Source: an uncultured Muribaculaceae bacterium (lineage in GTDB: Bacteria > Bacteroidota > Bacteroidia > Bacteroidales > Muribaculaceae). Taken from it: 37,161 nt of DNA. The position numbers were made by a program, and so were the translations under genes. The stretch is from NCBI GenBank assembly GCA_958436175.1, contig CAUBJF010000017.1, positions 1 through 37,161 of the forward strand. Direction: 5' to 3'. Under the pieces are notes generated by a model. That model searched no databases and was not told where the DNA came from. It saw nothing but the letters and a program-made list of their open reading frames with translations. Within the stretch, counting starts at the first letter, position 1. The number at the start of each line of letters is the position of its first letter. Positions 15,346 through 23,478 of the stretch are shown here, in pieces.

Positions 15346-15380
15346 GACGCGTACGTGATATTCACATGCGCGTCCTTTTG
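15346..15380 (+). terminator. Terminator after the phosphatase gene
   Basis: GACGCGTACGTG (15346-15357) pairs with CACATGCGCGTC (15363-15374) over 12 positions with one mismatch and one G-T pair. The loop is ATATT and the tail CTTTTG. Confidence 0.65.
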
Positions 15381-15411
15381 TCAGCATCTTGAATTGAAGC
15401 TTGAAAAAAAA

Positions 15412-15443
15412 TTTGGATGTCACGAAGGATTTTCGTAATTTTG
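15412..15443 (+). promoter_or_regulatory. rplU-rpmA promoter
   Basis: TTTG (15412-15415) and TAATTTTG (15436-15443) have an exact 20-bp spacer, a full match to the Bacteroidetes consensus. Transcription should begin near 15450, giving a leader of about 87 nt before rplU. Confidence 0.8.
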
Positions 15444-15449
15444 TGGGCT

Positions 15450-15536
15450 GATTTTCCGCAATAGGCACAGGTAAGAAGGCTCCGCGCTCAAAAGCGCCCC
15501 TCGCCTCAGCGGGTTAACTTATTTACTATCAAATAA
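15450..15536 (+). promoter_or_regulatory. Structured 5' leader of rplU, possible autoregulatory element
   Basis: The leader contains a GCGCT/AGCGC hairpin (loop CAAA) within GGCTCCGCGCTC...GCGCCCCTCGCC (15478-15506), followed by a GC-rich then AT-rich stretch to the ATG. L21 leaders that control their own operon are known in other phyla. I do not recognise this as one of those families, so the role is a guess. Confidence 0.3.
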
Positions 15537-15857
15537 ATGTACGTTATCGTAGAAATCCAGGGACAGCAGTTCAAGGCCGAAAAGGACCGTTTTCTGTATG
15601 TACACTACCTTGGTGAGAAAGTGCAGGAAGGCGAAAAGGTAGAATTCGACCGCGTTCTTCTTGCCGATGTCGACGGTGCTGTGAAAGTAGGCGCTCCGAC
15701 AGTTGAAGGCGCGAAAGTTGTATGCGAAGTAGCCACACCCCTCGTAAAAGGCGAAAAAGTCATCGTATTCAAGAAAAAACGCCGCAAAGGCTATCGCCGT
15801 AAAAACGGCCACCGCCAGTACTTCACCAAAGTCGTCATCAAAGACATTATTGCTTAA
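15537..15857 (+). CDS. rplU: 50S ribosomal protein L21
   Basis: This 106-residue protein starts MYVIVEIQGQQFKAEKD, the L21 N-terminal signature. It has the basic segment KKKRRKGYRRKNGHRQYFTKV (about 75-95) with the family motif for 23S rRNA contact. Length is normal. It is paired with rpmA 31 bp downstream, the near-universal rplU-rpmA order, and driven by the promoter at 15412-15443. Confidence 0.97.
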   Translation: MYVIVEIQGQQFKAEKDRFLYVHYLGEKVQEGEKVEFDRVLLADVDGAVKVGAPTVEGAKVVCEVATPLVKGEKVIVFKKKRRKGYRRKNGHRQYFTKVVIKDIIA

Positions 15858-15888
15858 CCCCGCAGCTGCGTAAAAACTTCCAAACACT

Positions 15889-16152
15889 ATGGCACATAAA
15901 AAAGGCGTCGGTAGTTCTAAGAACGGCCGCGAGTCTGAAAGCAAACGACTCGGCGTCAAGATTTTTGGCGGACAGTTCGCCAAAGCCGGCAACATCATCA
16001 AGCGTCAGCGTGGCACCGTACATCATCCCGGCCTCAACGTAGGCATCGGCAAGGACCACACCCTGTACGCCCTCGTGAGCGGCACAGTCCAGTTCACAGA
16101 AGGACGCAACGGACGCAAATTCGTCAACGTTACCCCCGTAGCCGAAGCATAA
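15889..16152 (+). CDS. rpmA: 50S ribosomal protein L27
   Basis: This 87-residue protein starts MAHKKGVGSSKNGRESESKRLGVK, the conserved L27 N-terminus that reaches towards the peptidyl transferase centre. It continues with the family motif GTVHHPGLNVGIGKDHTLYAL. There is no N-terminal cleavable extension of the Firmicutes type. It is the second gene of the rplU-rpmA operon and is followed by a terminator. Confidence 0.97.
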   Translation: MAHKKGVGSSKNGRESESKRLGVKIFGGQFAKAGNIIKRQRGTVHHPGLNVGIGKDHTLYALVSGTVQFTEGRNGRKFVNVTPVAEA

Positions 16153-16174
16153 GAGCCACGGATCAATCCAACAC

Positions 16175-16235
16175 ATCGACCCTCCGTCCTTCCCTTTTCA
16201 ATAACGGGGATGCGGAGGGTCGATTGCTATTTATC
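16175..16235 (+). terminator. Terminator of rplU-rpmA
   Basis: ATCGACCCTCCG (16175-16186) pairs perfectly with CGGAGGGTCGAT (16213-16224), 12 bp, followed by TGCTATTTAT. Confidence 0.75.
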
Positions 16236-16258
16236 CACCCTGACATCCAAATCCAGTC

Positions 16259-17071
16259 ATGAAATCGATATTAAAAACCGTCATAGCCCTCGGAGCCGCC
16301 ATCATCTTAGCCATTCCGGCCTTCGGCTGGGGACAGAAAGGACACGACACTGTGGCCTTCATCGCCGAGAAACACCTTACCGCCGCTGCCGCCGACTCCG
16401 TAAGCGCCATCCTCGAGGGTATGTCGCCTGTCTATTGGGCCAACTGGCTCGACAATGCCAGCCACACCCCCGAATACGCCTACACCAAGACGTGGCACTA
16501 CAAGAATATCGATGCCGGAGTGCCTTACGAAGAAGCCCCTGTCAACGACAAGGGCGATGTCGTCACAGCCATACGCGAGCAGATCGACATCCTGCGCAGT
16601 CCCGTATCGACCAAAAGCCAGAAGGCTCTCGCAATGAAGATTCTCATACATACCGTCGGCGACCTCCATCAGCCCATGCACATGGGTCATCTCAGCGATA
16701 AAGGCGGCAATACTGTCCAGGTCCGTTTCTTCGACCGCGGCACGAATCTCCATTCCGTATGGGACTCGTCGCTCCTCAACAGCGCACATGCATGGACTTT
16801 CACCGAATGGCAGCAACAGCTCGACCGTCTCACTCCCGAGCAGGAAGCCAAAGCCACAGCCGGTAACGTCGATGACTGGGGCAAAGAAGTCTACGAGATA
16901 GCCGGACGAGTCTACGACTACTTCCCCAGCGGCTCCAAGATATCCTACGACCAGATTGCTCACTGGACACCTACCGTCGAGAAACAACTTCTTTTAGGCG
17001 GCCTGCGCCTGGCACGCATACTCAACTCCATATATACCCCGGGGAGCCCCGACGCGGAATTCAAATTCTGA
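16259..17071 (+). CDS. S1/P1-type zinc-dependent nuclease
   Basis: This 270-residue protein has a signal peptide (1-23, ending PAFG). The mature chain would begin with Trp24, as in P1 nuclease, where the N-terminal tryptophan binds zinc. The ligand pattern is present: WGQKGHDTVAFIAE (His29), NWLDNASH, TWHYKNID, LIHTVGDLHQPMH and LHSVWDSS. These enzymes cleave single-stranded DNA/RNA and 3'-nucleotides. Here it is probably periplasmic and may help scavenge phosphate or nucleosides. It stands alone between two terminated units. Confidence 0.85.
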   Translation: MKSILKTVIALGAAIILAIPAFGWGQKGHDTVAFIAEKHLTAAAADSVSAILEGMSPVYWANWLDNASHTPEYAYTKTWHYKNIDAGVPYEEAPVNDKGDVVTAIREQIDILRSPVSTKSQKALAMKILIHTVGDLHQPMHMGHLSDKGGNTVQVRFFDRGTNLHSVWDSSLLNSAHAWTFTEWQQQLDRLTPEQEAKATAGNVDDWGKEVYEIAGRVYDYFPSGSKISYDQIAHWTPTVEKQLLLGGLRLARILNSIYTPGSPDAEFKF

Positions 17072-17130
17072 CGGAACGCATTTTAATTGTTTTTAAGGCA
17101 CGGTCTTACATCGGTACCGTCCTAAATGAT

Positions 17131-17138
17131 TAATTTTG
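17131..17138 (+). promoter_or_regulatory. -7 element for glyQS
   Basis: TAATTTTG matches TAnnTTTG and lies 43 bp before the glyQS ATG; no proper -33 TTTG is seen. Confidence 0.5.
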
Positions 17139-17181
17139 TACTTTAAATACATTATATAACATCAAGCTAAAGAAAAAGACT

Positions 17182-18726
17182 ATGGCTCAGCAAGAGGACG
17201 TATTCAAAAAAATCGTTTCCCACGCCAAGGAATACGGTTTCGTCTTTCCTTCAAGCGAAATATACGACGGCCTTTCCGCTGTCTACGACTACGGCCAGAA
17301 CGGCGTAGAACTAAAGAATAACATCAAGCGTTACTGGTGGGATGCCATGACCCTGCTCCACGAAAACATCGTCGGCATCGATTCCGCCATATTCATGCAT
17401 CCAACCATATGGAAAGCCTCAGGCCATGTCGACGCTTTCAACGATCCCCTTATCGACAACCGCGACTCAAAAAAACGCTACCGCGCCGATGTCCTCATCG
17501 AGGACCATATCGCAAAAACCGACGATAAGATAGCTAAAGAAATAGCCAAAGCCGCCAAGCGTTTCGGCGAAGCTTTCGACGAGGCACAGTTCCGGGCCAC
17601 CAACGCCCGCGTTCTCGAGCTTCAGGCTAAGCGCGACGCTCTCCACGAACGCTACTCCAAGGCTATGAACGACAACGACCTCGAAGGGCTGCGCCAGATT
17701 ATTCTCGACGAAGAAATCGTGTGCCCAATTTCCGGCACCAAGAACTGGACTGAAGTCCGTCAGTTCAACCTCATGTTCAAGACAGAGATGGGCTCCACAG
17801 CCGACGGCTCGATGACAGTCTATCTGCGACCCGAGACAGCACAGGGCATCTTCGTCAACTACCTCAATGTGCAGAAGACCGGCCGTATGCGTATACCCTT
17901 CGGTATCGCACAGATCGGCAAGGCATTCCGTAACGAAATCGTGGCACGCCAGTTCATATTCCGCATGCGCGAGTTCGAGCAGATGGAGATGCAGTTCTTC
18001 GTTCGTCCCGGCGAAGAAATCAAGTGGTTCCAGCAGTGGAAGGAATGGCGACTCAAGTGGCACAAGGCTCTCGGCCTCGGCGACGAGAAATATCGCTATC
18101 ATGACCACGAAAAACTGGCTCACTACGCCAACGCGGCAACCGACATCGAATTCCTTATGCCATTCGGTTTCAAAGAAGTAGAAGGCATCCACAGCCGCAC
18201 CAACTTCGACCTTTCACAGCACGAGAAGTATTCGGGCAAGAAGATACAATACTTCGACCCCGAACTCAACCAAAGCTACACGCCCTATGTCATCGAAACC
18301 TCTATCGGCGTTGACCGCATGTTCCTGAGCGTTCTGTGCTCCAGCTACGAAGAAGAGAAACTCGAAGGCGGCGACACCCGCGTCGTGCTCCATCTCCCGG
18401 CACCGCTCGCTCCCGTCAAGTGCGCCGTGCTGCCTCTCGTCCGCAAGGACGGCCTGCCCGAGAAGGCTCGCGAGATTGTCGACGAACTCAAGTTTGACTT
18501 CGCCACACACTACGAAGAAAAAGACGCCATCGGCAAACGCTACCGCCGTCAGGATGCCATAGGCACACCTTTCTGCATCACTGTCGACCACCAGACGCTC
18601 GAAGACAACACCGTCACCCTGCGCGAACGCGACACCATGGAGCAGATACGCGTCAATATTTCCGAGCTACACCGTCTCATCCACGACCGTGTGAGCCTCG
18701 CTTCCCTCCTCCGTAAACTCAGATAA
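17182..18726 (+). CDS. glyQS: Glycine--tRNA ligase, single-chain (alpha2) type
   Basis: This 514-residue class II synthetase of the eukaryote/archaea-like homodimer type differs from the alpha2beta2 enzyme of E. coli. It begins with KKIVSHAKEYGFVFPSSEIYDGL. It contains the class II motif 2 region around IAQIGKAFRNEI (about 239-250) followed by FRMREFEQMEMQFF, and motif 3 near TSIGVDRMFLSVL (about 373-385). The C-terminal anticodon-binding domain begins near APVKCAVLPL (about 411). Length fits Bacteroidetes enzymes. It is the first gene of a three-gene run with lemA 3 bp after the stop. Confidence 0.95.
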   Translation: MAQQEDVFKKIVSHAKEYGFVFPSSEIYDGLSAVYDYGQNGVELKNNIKRYWWDAMTLLHENIVGIDSAIFMHPTIWKASGHVDAFNDPLIDNRDSKKRYRADVLIEDHIAKTDDKIAKEIAKAAKRFGEAFDEAQFRATNARVLELQAKRDALHERYSKAMNDNDLEGLRQIILDEEIVCPISGTKNWTEVRQFNLMFKTEMGSTADGSMTVYLRPETAQGIFVNYLNVQKTGRMRIPFGIAQIGKAFRNEIVARQFIFRMREFEQMEMQFFVRPGEEIKWFQQWKEWRLKWHKALGLGDEKYRYHDHEKLAHYANAATDIEFLMPFGFKEVEGIHSRTNFDLSQHEKYSGKKIQYFDPELNQSYTPYVIETSIGVDRMFLSVLCSSYEEEKLEGGDTRVVLHLPAPLAPVKCAVLPLVRKDGLPEKAREIVDELKFDFATHYEEKDAIGKRYRRQDAIGTPFCITVDHQTLEDNTVTLRERDTMEQIRVNISELHRLIHDRVSLASLLRKLR

Positions 18727-18729
18727 TCA

Positions 18730-19338
18730 ATGAAAAAATACATCATCATCGGCATTATAGTCGTCCTTGCCCTGATACTATTCTTCAGCGGCAAGTCGAC
18801 ATACAACTCAATGGTATCGCTTGAGCAGGATGTAGACCAGGCCTGGGCCAAAGTCGAAGTACAGTATCAGCGTCGTATGGACCTCATACCCAATATGGTC
18901 GAGACCGTCAAGGGCTATGCCTCCCACGAAAGCGAGACATATGAAAATGTCACGAAAGCACGAGCCGGGCTGTCGGACGCATACAACGCCGCCAAGGGAG
19001 CCGAAAACGTCGACCCCAACAACGACGAAAGCTTCCAAAGATTCGCTTCGACGCAGTCTGACCTCAACAAGGCTCTCAGCATATATGTCAACGCTGTCCG
19101 CGAAGCATATCCCGACCTCAAAGCCGACACTCAGTTCGCAAACCTTCAGACCGTCCTCGAAGGTACTGAGAACCGTATCGCCACAGAACGAGGCCGCTAT
19201 ACCGACATCGTGCGCGAATACAATGTCGCAGTGAAACGTTTCCCGGCCAATCTATGGGCCGGTATATTCGGCTTCAAGAGCAAACCCCAGTTCCAGGCGG
19301 ACGAACAAGCCGCCACAGCGCCGACAGTCCAGTTCTAA
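18730..19338 (+). CDS. lemA: LemA family membrane protein
   Basis: This 202-residue protein has one N-terminal membrane helix (about residues 4-20) followed by the LemA signature YNSMVSLEQDVDQAWAKVEVQYQRRMDLIPNMV (described at about residues 25-57). A long helical domain ends with VAVKRFPANLWAGIFGF (about 169-185). Function is not established; LemA proteins often accompany a TPM-domain protein, which is absent here. It lies 3 bp after glyQS and 12 bp before the FKBP gene. Family call is firm. Confidence 0.93.
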   Translation: MKKYIIIGIIVVLALILFFSGKSTYNSMVSLEQDVDQAWAKVEVQYQRRMDLIPNMVETVKGYASHESETYENVTKARAGLSDAYNAAKGAENVDPNNDESFQRFASTQSDLNKALSIYVNAVREAYPDLKADTQFANLQTVLEGTENRIATERGRYTDIVREYNVAVKRFPANLWAGIFGFKSKPQFQADEQAATAPTVQF

Positions 19339-19350
19339 ACGACATTCTAA

Positions 19351-19923
19351 ATGAAGAAACTCCTTTTCATAATAGCATCCATAGCAGCATTATCGGTCGG
19401 CTTCGCAAGCTGCAACGACGATGACGACGGCCCTATACCAAAAGACTATATCGATTGGTACAACAGCAACGAAGAGTGGATTAAGGAACAGACCTCCCGC
19501 ACAAACCCCGATGGAACTCCTTATTTCGAAGTAGTAAAACCGTCATGGAATCCCGGTATCTCTGTCCTGGTTCATTATTTCAACGACAGAGCCGAGACAT
19601 CCGGGAATCTCGCCCCGATTTCCTCAAGTACGATACGCGTCTACTATAGAGGATATTACTATAACGGCACGCCCTTCGATTCATCGACAGTAAGCAACAC
19701 GGACCTCACATTCTCGCACACCGACTTCCAGCTCAACGGCACGATTCCGGGTTGGGTGGCGGCTTTCACGACCATGCACTGCGGCGATACTGCCGAAATC
19801 ATAATCCCCTACACGGCAGCCTACGGCACAAACGGCAACGGCCGGATACCGCCCTACTCCGCTCTGCGTTTCAACGTCAGACTGATTGACATTCCCTATT
19901 ACGAAGCCCCACCATACGATTAA
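19351..19923 (+). CDS. FKBP-type peptidyl-prolyl isomerase lipoprotein
   Basis: This 190-residue lipoprotein has a lipobox ending at Cys21 (GFAS|C). It is followed by NDDDD, an acidic stretch like the Bacteroidetes lipoprotein export signal, so the protein is probably on the cell surface. The C-terminal half is an FKBP domain: VYYRGYYYNGTPFDSS (about 93-108), the loop IPGWVAAFTTMHCGDTAEIIIP and the end IPPYSALRFNVRLIDI. It would catalyse prolyl cis-trans isomerization or chaperone secreted proteins. Some active-site aromatic residues differ from classical FKBPs, so activity is not certain. It is the last gene of the glyQS-lemA run. Confidence 0.85.
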   Translation: MKKLLFIIASIAALSVGFASCNDDDDGPIPKDYIDWYNSNEEWIKEQTSRTNPDGTPYFEVVKPSWNPGISVLVHYFNDRAETSGNLAPISSSTIRVYYRGYYYNGTPFDSSTVSNTDLTFSHTDFQLNGTIPGWVAAFTTMHCGDTAEIIIPYTAAYGTNGNGRIPPYSALRFNVRLIDIPYYEAPPYD

Positions 19924-19951
19924 ACAATAAACTTTTAAATCTGGCGAAAAT

Positions 19952-19995
19952 ATAATGGCCGGCATCTTGTCGAAGCTGCCGGCCATTATTATATC
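19952..19995 (+). terminator. Terminator of glyQS-lemA-FKBP
   Basis: ATAATGGCCGGCA (19952-19964) pairs perfectly over 13 bp with TGCCGGCCATTAT (19977-19989), followed by TATATCAT. Confidence 0.8.
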
Positions 19996-20075
19996 ATCGT
20001 ACCGGATGCTCACACTTCATCGAATCCCTGAAAAAAAAGCTGACGTTATCTGCCGACATCGCGCAGGAAATCATG

Positions 20076-20087
20076 TTCGAAAAAAAC
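20076..20087 (+). repeat. Direct repeat copy 1, left of the recombinase
   Basis: TTCGAAAAAAAC occurs here and again at 21570-21581 in the same orientation, bracketing the recombinase gene. It could be a remnant attachment or target duplication. Because it contains seven A in a row, chance is a real alternative. Confidence 0.35.
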
Positions 20088-20096
20088 TTCGAAGTT
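20085..20096. repeat. 12-bp palindrome upstream of the recombinase
   Basis: AACTTCGAAGTT is a perfect palindrome 57 bp before the recombinase ATG and overlaps the end of the direct repeat. It could be a binding site for the recombinase or a regulator. Confidence 0.4.
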
Positions 20097-20153
20097 ATAA
20101 ATGTAGTAACATATGGTTGTCAAATATATAGACCCATTTAATTATCCATAACA

Positions 20154-21356
20154 ATGACTTCGATAAAAGTAAAGTTCAGGCCCTCGACTATCGCCGAGCA
20201 TGTGGGTTCGATCTACTATCAGATTACCCATGAAAGGAAGGTGCGACAGCTTCAGACCGTCTACAAGGTCTTTCCGTCTGAGTGGAACGGAAACCGCTCC
20301 ATCGTAAACGCCAGCAAAAATGATGAACGCAGACAGACTATACTCTCTATACGTGACCGCATCCGCAGGGATGTGGAGCGGTTGACAAAGATAGACCGCA
20401 GACTTGCTGCAAACAGCCTCATTTACACAGCCGACGATATAATAGACGAATTCAGACGGTATGGTCATGAATACTCGCTCTTCAATTATATGGAGAACAT
20501 CATTGCCAGGCTGAAGAAGAATGGCAAAATCAGGACTTCCGAAACATACAGATCCTCACTGAACAGTTTCAAGATGTTCAGAAATTATGAGGACATAATG
20601 CTCGACAGCATTACATCGGAAACCATGGAAAGTTATGAGGCATGGCATAAAAGCCGGGCTGTCGTCCCCAATACCATTTCTTTCTATACACGGATCCTTC
20701 GGGCTGTCTATAACCGTGCCGTCGAAGATGAGATTATCGAGAACCGCAACCCGTTTCGTCATGTATATACAGGAGTGGACAAGACCGTCAAACGCGCGTT
20801 GCCTCTAAACATCCTTAAAAAAATCAAAGCATTGGATTTGTCTCTGCGCCCTACACTTGATTATGCCCGAGATATGTTTATCATGAGTTTCTTCCTCAGA
20901 GGGATGAGCTTCATAGACATGGCATTCCTGAAAAAGACAGACCTCAGAAAAGGATATATCACATATCGCCGCCGAAAGACAGGGCAACAGCTCATCATCG
21001 AATGGACAAAAGAAATGCAGATGATTCTCGATAAATATCCAGAAAACAAGAGCGACTACCTGCTTCCAATAATCCTGAAACCCGGTGTCAACGAACGGTA
21101 CACATACCGGAATATCGCCTACAACATCAACCACAACCTGAAAAAAATTGCAGACATGGTCGGGGTGGCTATACCCCTGACTCTATATGTCGCACGCCAT
21201 AGCTGGGCCTCCGCGGCCAAAACCAAAGGAATACCTCTCTCTGTCATCTCGGAAGGAATGGGCCACGACAGCGAGGCAACGACTCAAATCTATCTCGCCA
21301 GCCTCAATACTTCGGTTGTCGATAGAGCAAACTCCATAATAATCAAAAGCCTTTGA
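20154..21356 (+). CDS. Bacteroidetes tyrosine recombinase / integrase
   Basis: This 400-residue site-specific recombinase has an N-terminal arm-binding region of the Bacteroidetes type (1-100) and a SAM-like core-binding domain (about 108-205). Its catalytic domain carries the full set: Arg249 in FFLRGMSF, Lys275 in YRRRKTGQ, Arg348-His349 in LYVARHSWAS (first position Tyr instead of His, usual in this phylum), His371 in GMGHDSEATT and the nucleophile Tyr380 in TQIYLAS. It appears intact. No relaxase, transposition or phage gene is nearby. It may be the integrase of a decayed island, or an invertase for phase variation elsewhere. Its own terminator follows at once. Confidence 0.9.
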   Translation: MTSIKVKFRPSTIAEHVGSIYYQITHERKVRQLQTVYKVFPSEWNGNRSIVNASKNDERRQTILSIRDRIRRDVERLTKIDRRLAANSLIYTADDIIDEFRRYGHEYSLFNYMENIIARLKKNGKIRTSETYRSSLNSFKMFRNYEDIMLDSITSETMESYEAWHKSRAVVPNTISFYTRILRAVYNRAVEDEIIENRNPFRHVYTGVDKTVKRALPLNILKKIKALDLSLRPTLDYARDMFIMSFFLRGMSFIDMAFLKKTDLRKGYITYRRRKTGQQLIIEWTKEMQMILDKYPENKSDYLLPIILKPGVNERYTYRNIAYNINHNLKKIADMVGVAIPLTLYVARHSWASAAKTKGIPLSVISEGMGHDSEATTQIYLASLNTSVVDRANSIIIKSL

Positions 21357-21360
21357 TACA

Positions 21361-21398
21361 GACCCCAATCTCCATGAGGGAAATTGGGGTCATATTGT
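21361..21398 (+). terminator. Terminator of the recombinase gene
   Basis: GACCCCAAT (21361-21369) pairs with ATTGGGGTC (21383-21391), followed by ATATTGTTATT. It starts 4 bp after the stop codon. Confidence 0.75.
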
Positions 21399-21512
21399 TA
21401 TTCCATATTCCAGCCCTTATGCTTATGTTGTCTCCCCATAGTATCCCTCGGCACACCCCAGAGAATCCTGAAAAAGCAAGGCAATCATTTAGTCCTGTCC
21501 TACCACAGTCTC

Positions 21513-21536
21513 AACATTCCGTGTCAAAGGAATGTT
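21513..21536. repeat. Inverted repeat resembling a recombinase core site
   Basis: AACATTCC (21513-21520) and GGAATGTT (21529-21536) are perfect inverted 8-bp arms around an 8-bp centre GTGTCAAA. Arm and spacer sizes match a tyrosine recombinase crossover site, but it could be a plain hairpin. No second copy is seen in the window. Confidence 0.35.
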
Positions 21537-21569
21537 TCTACAATATGGACTGAGGTTTTTGAAAAAGCC

Positions 21570-21581
21570 TTCGAAAAAAAC
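21570..21581 (+). repeat. Direct repeat copy 2, right of the recombinase
   Basis: Second copy of TTCGAAAAAAAC (first at 20076-20087). Together they delimit about 1.5 kb holding only the recombinase. Confidence 0.35.
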
Positions 21582-21608
21582 CGTATTCTCAAACAAACTA
21601 ATATAATA

Positions 21609-22172
21609 ATGGAAATCGATAATCCCGCACCAAAAGGAATCCAAGGGAACGAAGCCTATATGAGCATTCTATCACGCGTCAGCGTCAGACTTTATACCGC
21701 CGAGCCGGTCAGCTCCGGCCAGGTATCAGCCATCCTCGCAGCCGCCATGAGCGCACCAAGTGGTGTCAACAAACAGCCATGGGAATTTATCGTTGTCGAT
21801 GATCCCGAACTATTAAGGCAGCTTGCCGATGCACTGCCATACGCGAAAATGACAGCGCACGCCCCGGTTGCCATTGTAGTATGCGGCAATAAGGACCGGT
21901 TTCTTGACGGGGTCGACGATACTCTATGGGAGCAGGATCTATCTGCGGCATCGGAAAACATTCTTCTTGCCGCACACGCTATCGGTCTTGGAGGTGTGTG
22001 GACCTGCATCTATCCCCATGAGGAAAGAATGGCCCCTGTCGGATCAATACTCAATTTGCCCGACAACTTAGTCCCGTTCAATCTTATTCCAATAGGTCAT
22101 CCCTTGAACGACCACGCACCAATGGACAAATGGCACCCCGAGCGCATACACCAGAACAGTTTCAGGAAGTAG
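21609..22172 (+). CDS. Nitroreductase family protein
   Basis: This 187-residue FMN-dependent oxidoreductase fold has RVSVRLYTAEPVS (about 22-34), the family's N-terminal FMN phosphate-binding Arg/Ser pattern. It also has AAMSAPSGVNKQPWEFIVV (about 44-62), LSAASENILLAAHAIGLGGVW (about 116-136) and a C-terminal IPIGHPL. Such enzymes reduce nitro compounds, quinones or flavins with NAD(P)H; the real substrate is unknown. I start at 21609 (MEIDNPAP), since a longer frame from 21384 adds 75 residues with no family resemblance and would begin inside the recombinase terminator hairpin (21361-21391). The start codon sits 27 bp after the second direct repeat. Confidence 0.87.
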   Translation: MEIDNPAPKGIQGNEAYMSILSRVSVRLYTAEPVSSGQVSAILAAAMSAPSGVNKQPWEFIVVDDPELLRQLADALPYAKMTAHAPVAIVVCGNKDRFLDGVDDTLWEQDLSAASENILLAAHAIGLGGVWTCIYPHEERMAPVGSILNLPDNLVPFNLIPIGHPLNDHAPMDKWHPERIHQNSFRK

Positions 22173-22324
22173 CTTCCATCATGCCGACAAGCATTACCTG
22201 CTGCAGACAGCCGAAAAGACTCGCCATCCATGAGAGCAGTCGTGATTATCGTCGCATACAACGGCAACAAGTTCTTTTCCCTATCCATTAGACCCTTACT
22301 GACAGCAGGGCATGAAACAGGCTC

Positions 22325-23371
22325 CTATTTCCTTATGTCGGCAATAAGCTCTTCAGGACTTTGCGGAGAGATGCCGAAGATGTAGGATTGACCTGGCTCA
22401 TACGGCTCTGTCATCTCGAAATTTTCAAATGCAATGCCTCCTGGAATGGGGTTTTCGCTTGCCCAATATGTGTAGCGACCGTTTACTACACCCCTGAGAG
22501 CCTCGCTCGGATTGGCTGTATGCCAGTACTGGGTGCCTCTTATGCCATCGTATTTCCAGTGACCGGCAGTCCCTTCATCATAGGTAGCCTTGGTGGTATC
22601 CTCTTCGTCGGAAGCAGCGATCAGCCATACTCCACCCTTGTTGTCTTTCACCATATTCGCGGGCGTCACATGGAAATGATCCGTGAAATTAATGCCTTTA
22701 TACTCGGGCCAGATATCGGTAGAGGCAAGAATTATACCATTATCGAGATAAAGATTTCTCAGGCGTGGCTTGTTGCACATGGTGGCGGTGAGAACATAGC
22801 GGTCGAGATCTGCGGAATTGCCTGTCACGCAAGGAGTAATCTCAAATTGATATGGCTTACCTTCGGTAAACTTGATTTTAACATATACCTCCGCGCCATT
22901 TTCGAATTTCTCGCAGAACAGATTGATCGTAAGAGTCTCTACACCTTTCTCCATTTCAATAACGCCAGCAGCCGGTATGTCGAGGTCGAGAGGCAAAACA
23001 TCGGTGTCTGAGCTCCATATGTGCTTGCCTTGCTTGCCGTCCATAGAGCTATATTCGAGTTCGGAGAAACCTCTCCGGAGGCCGTCTTTCACAATCGGCT
23101 CCATAGCAATAAACTGAAGAACGTTCTGCTCCTGGTATTTCAGATATGGAGCATGTATGCTGATAAGACCTCTGGGACCTGGGCATATTGACACCCGGAT
23201 ACCGTCCTTAAATCCCCATACAGGCGCTGCACCTGCAACAGCAGAGGGCCTGATCCATTTATCGCTATGTTCAATCTTGGGAGATTCCTTCTGCTTCATA
23301 TCTGTCTTTCCCGCAACGCACTGAACGCAAAAAAAGACAGCAAACAGAAGGACAATATTCTTAATACCCAT
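22325..23371 (-). CDS. Secreted protein of unknown family, last gene of the PUL
   Basis: This 348-residue protein has a Sec signal peptide (about 1-21). I do not recognise a named family. Visible features are a conserved-looking segment APVWGFKDGIRVSICPGPRGL (about residues 48-68), FIAMEPIVKDGLRRGFSELEYSSMDG (about 87-112), and a mainly beta-strand pattern throughout. The end runs FGISPQSPEELIADI. The strand-rich make-up and conserved acidic and aromatic residues suggest a beta-sandwich or mutarotase-like glycan-binding or glycan-active protein. It is the last gene of the PUL, 131 bp after the GH116 gene, so it is likely to act on the same glycan in the periplasm. Function unknown. Confidence 0.6.
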   Translation of the reverse strand: MGIKNIVLLFAVFFCVQCVAGKTDMKQKESPKIEHSDKWIRPSAVAGAAPVWGFKDGIRVSICPGPRGLISIHAPYLKYQEQNVLQFIAMEPIVKDGLRRGFSELEYSSMDGKQGKHIWSSDTDVLPLDLDIPAAGVIEMEKGVETLTINLFCEKFENGAEVYVKIKFTEGKPYQFEITPCVTGNSADLDRYVLTATMCNKPRLRNLYLDNGIILASTDIWPEYKGINFTDHFHVTPANMVKDNKGGVWLIAASDEEDTTKATYDEGTAGHWKYDGIRGTQYWHTANPSEALRGVVNGRYTYWASENPIPGGIAFENFEMTEPYEPGQSYIFGISPQSPEELIADIRK

Positions 23372-23478
23372 AAGTTTTGTGATATATTTTGAGTGGTAAT
23401 ATAAGTTTCATACCACCCGGTGTTAAAGAAAAAACCTAAAACAATCTTTTTTTACCTTACGGACCTAACACTTCTTAC

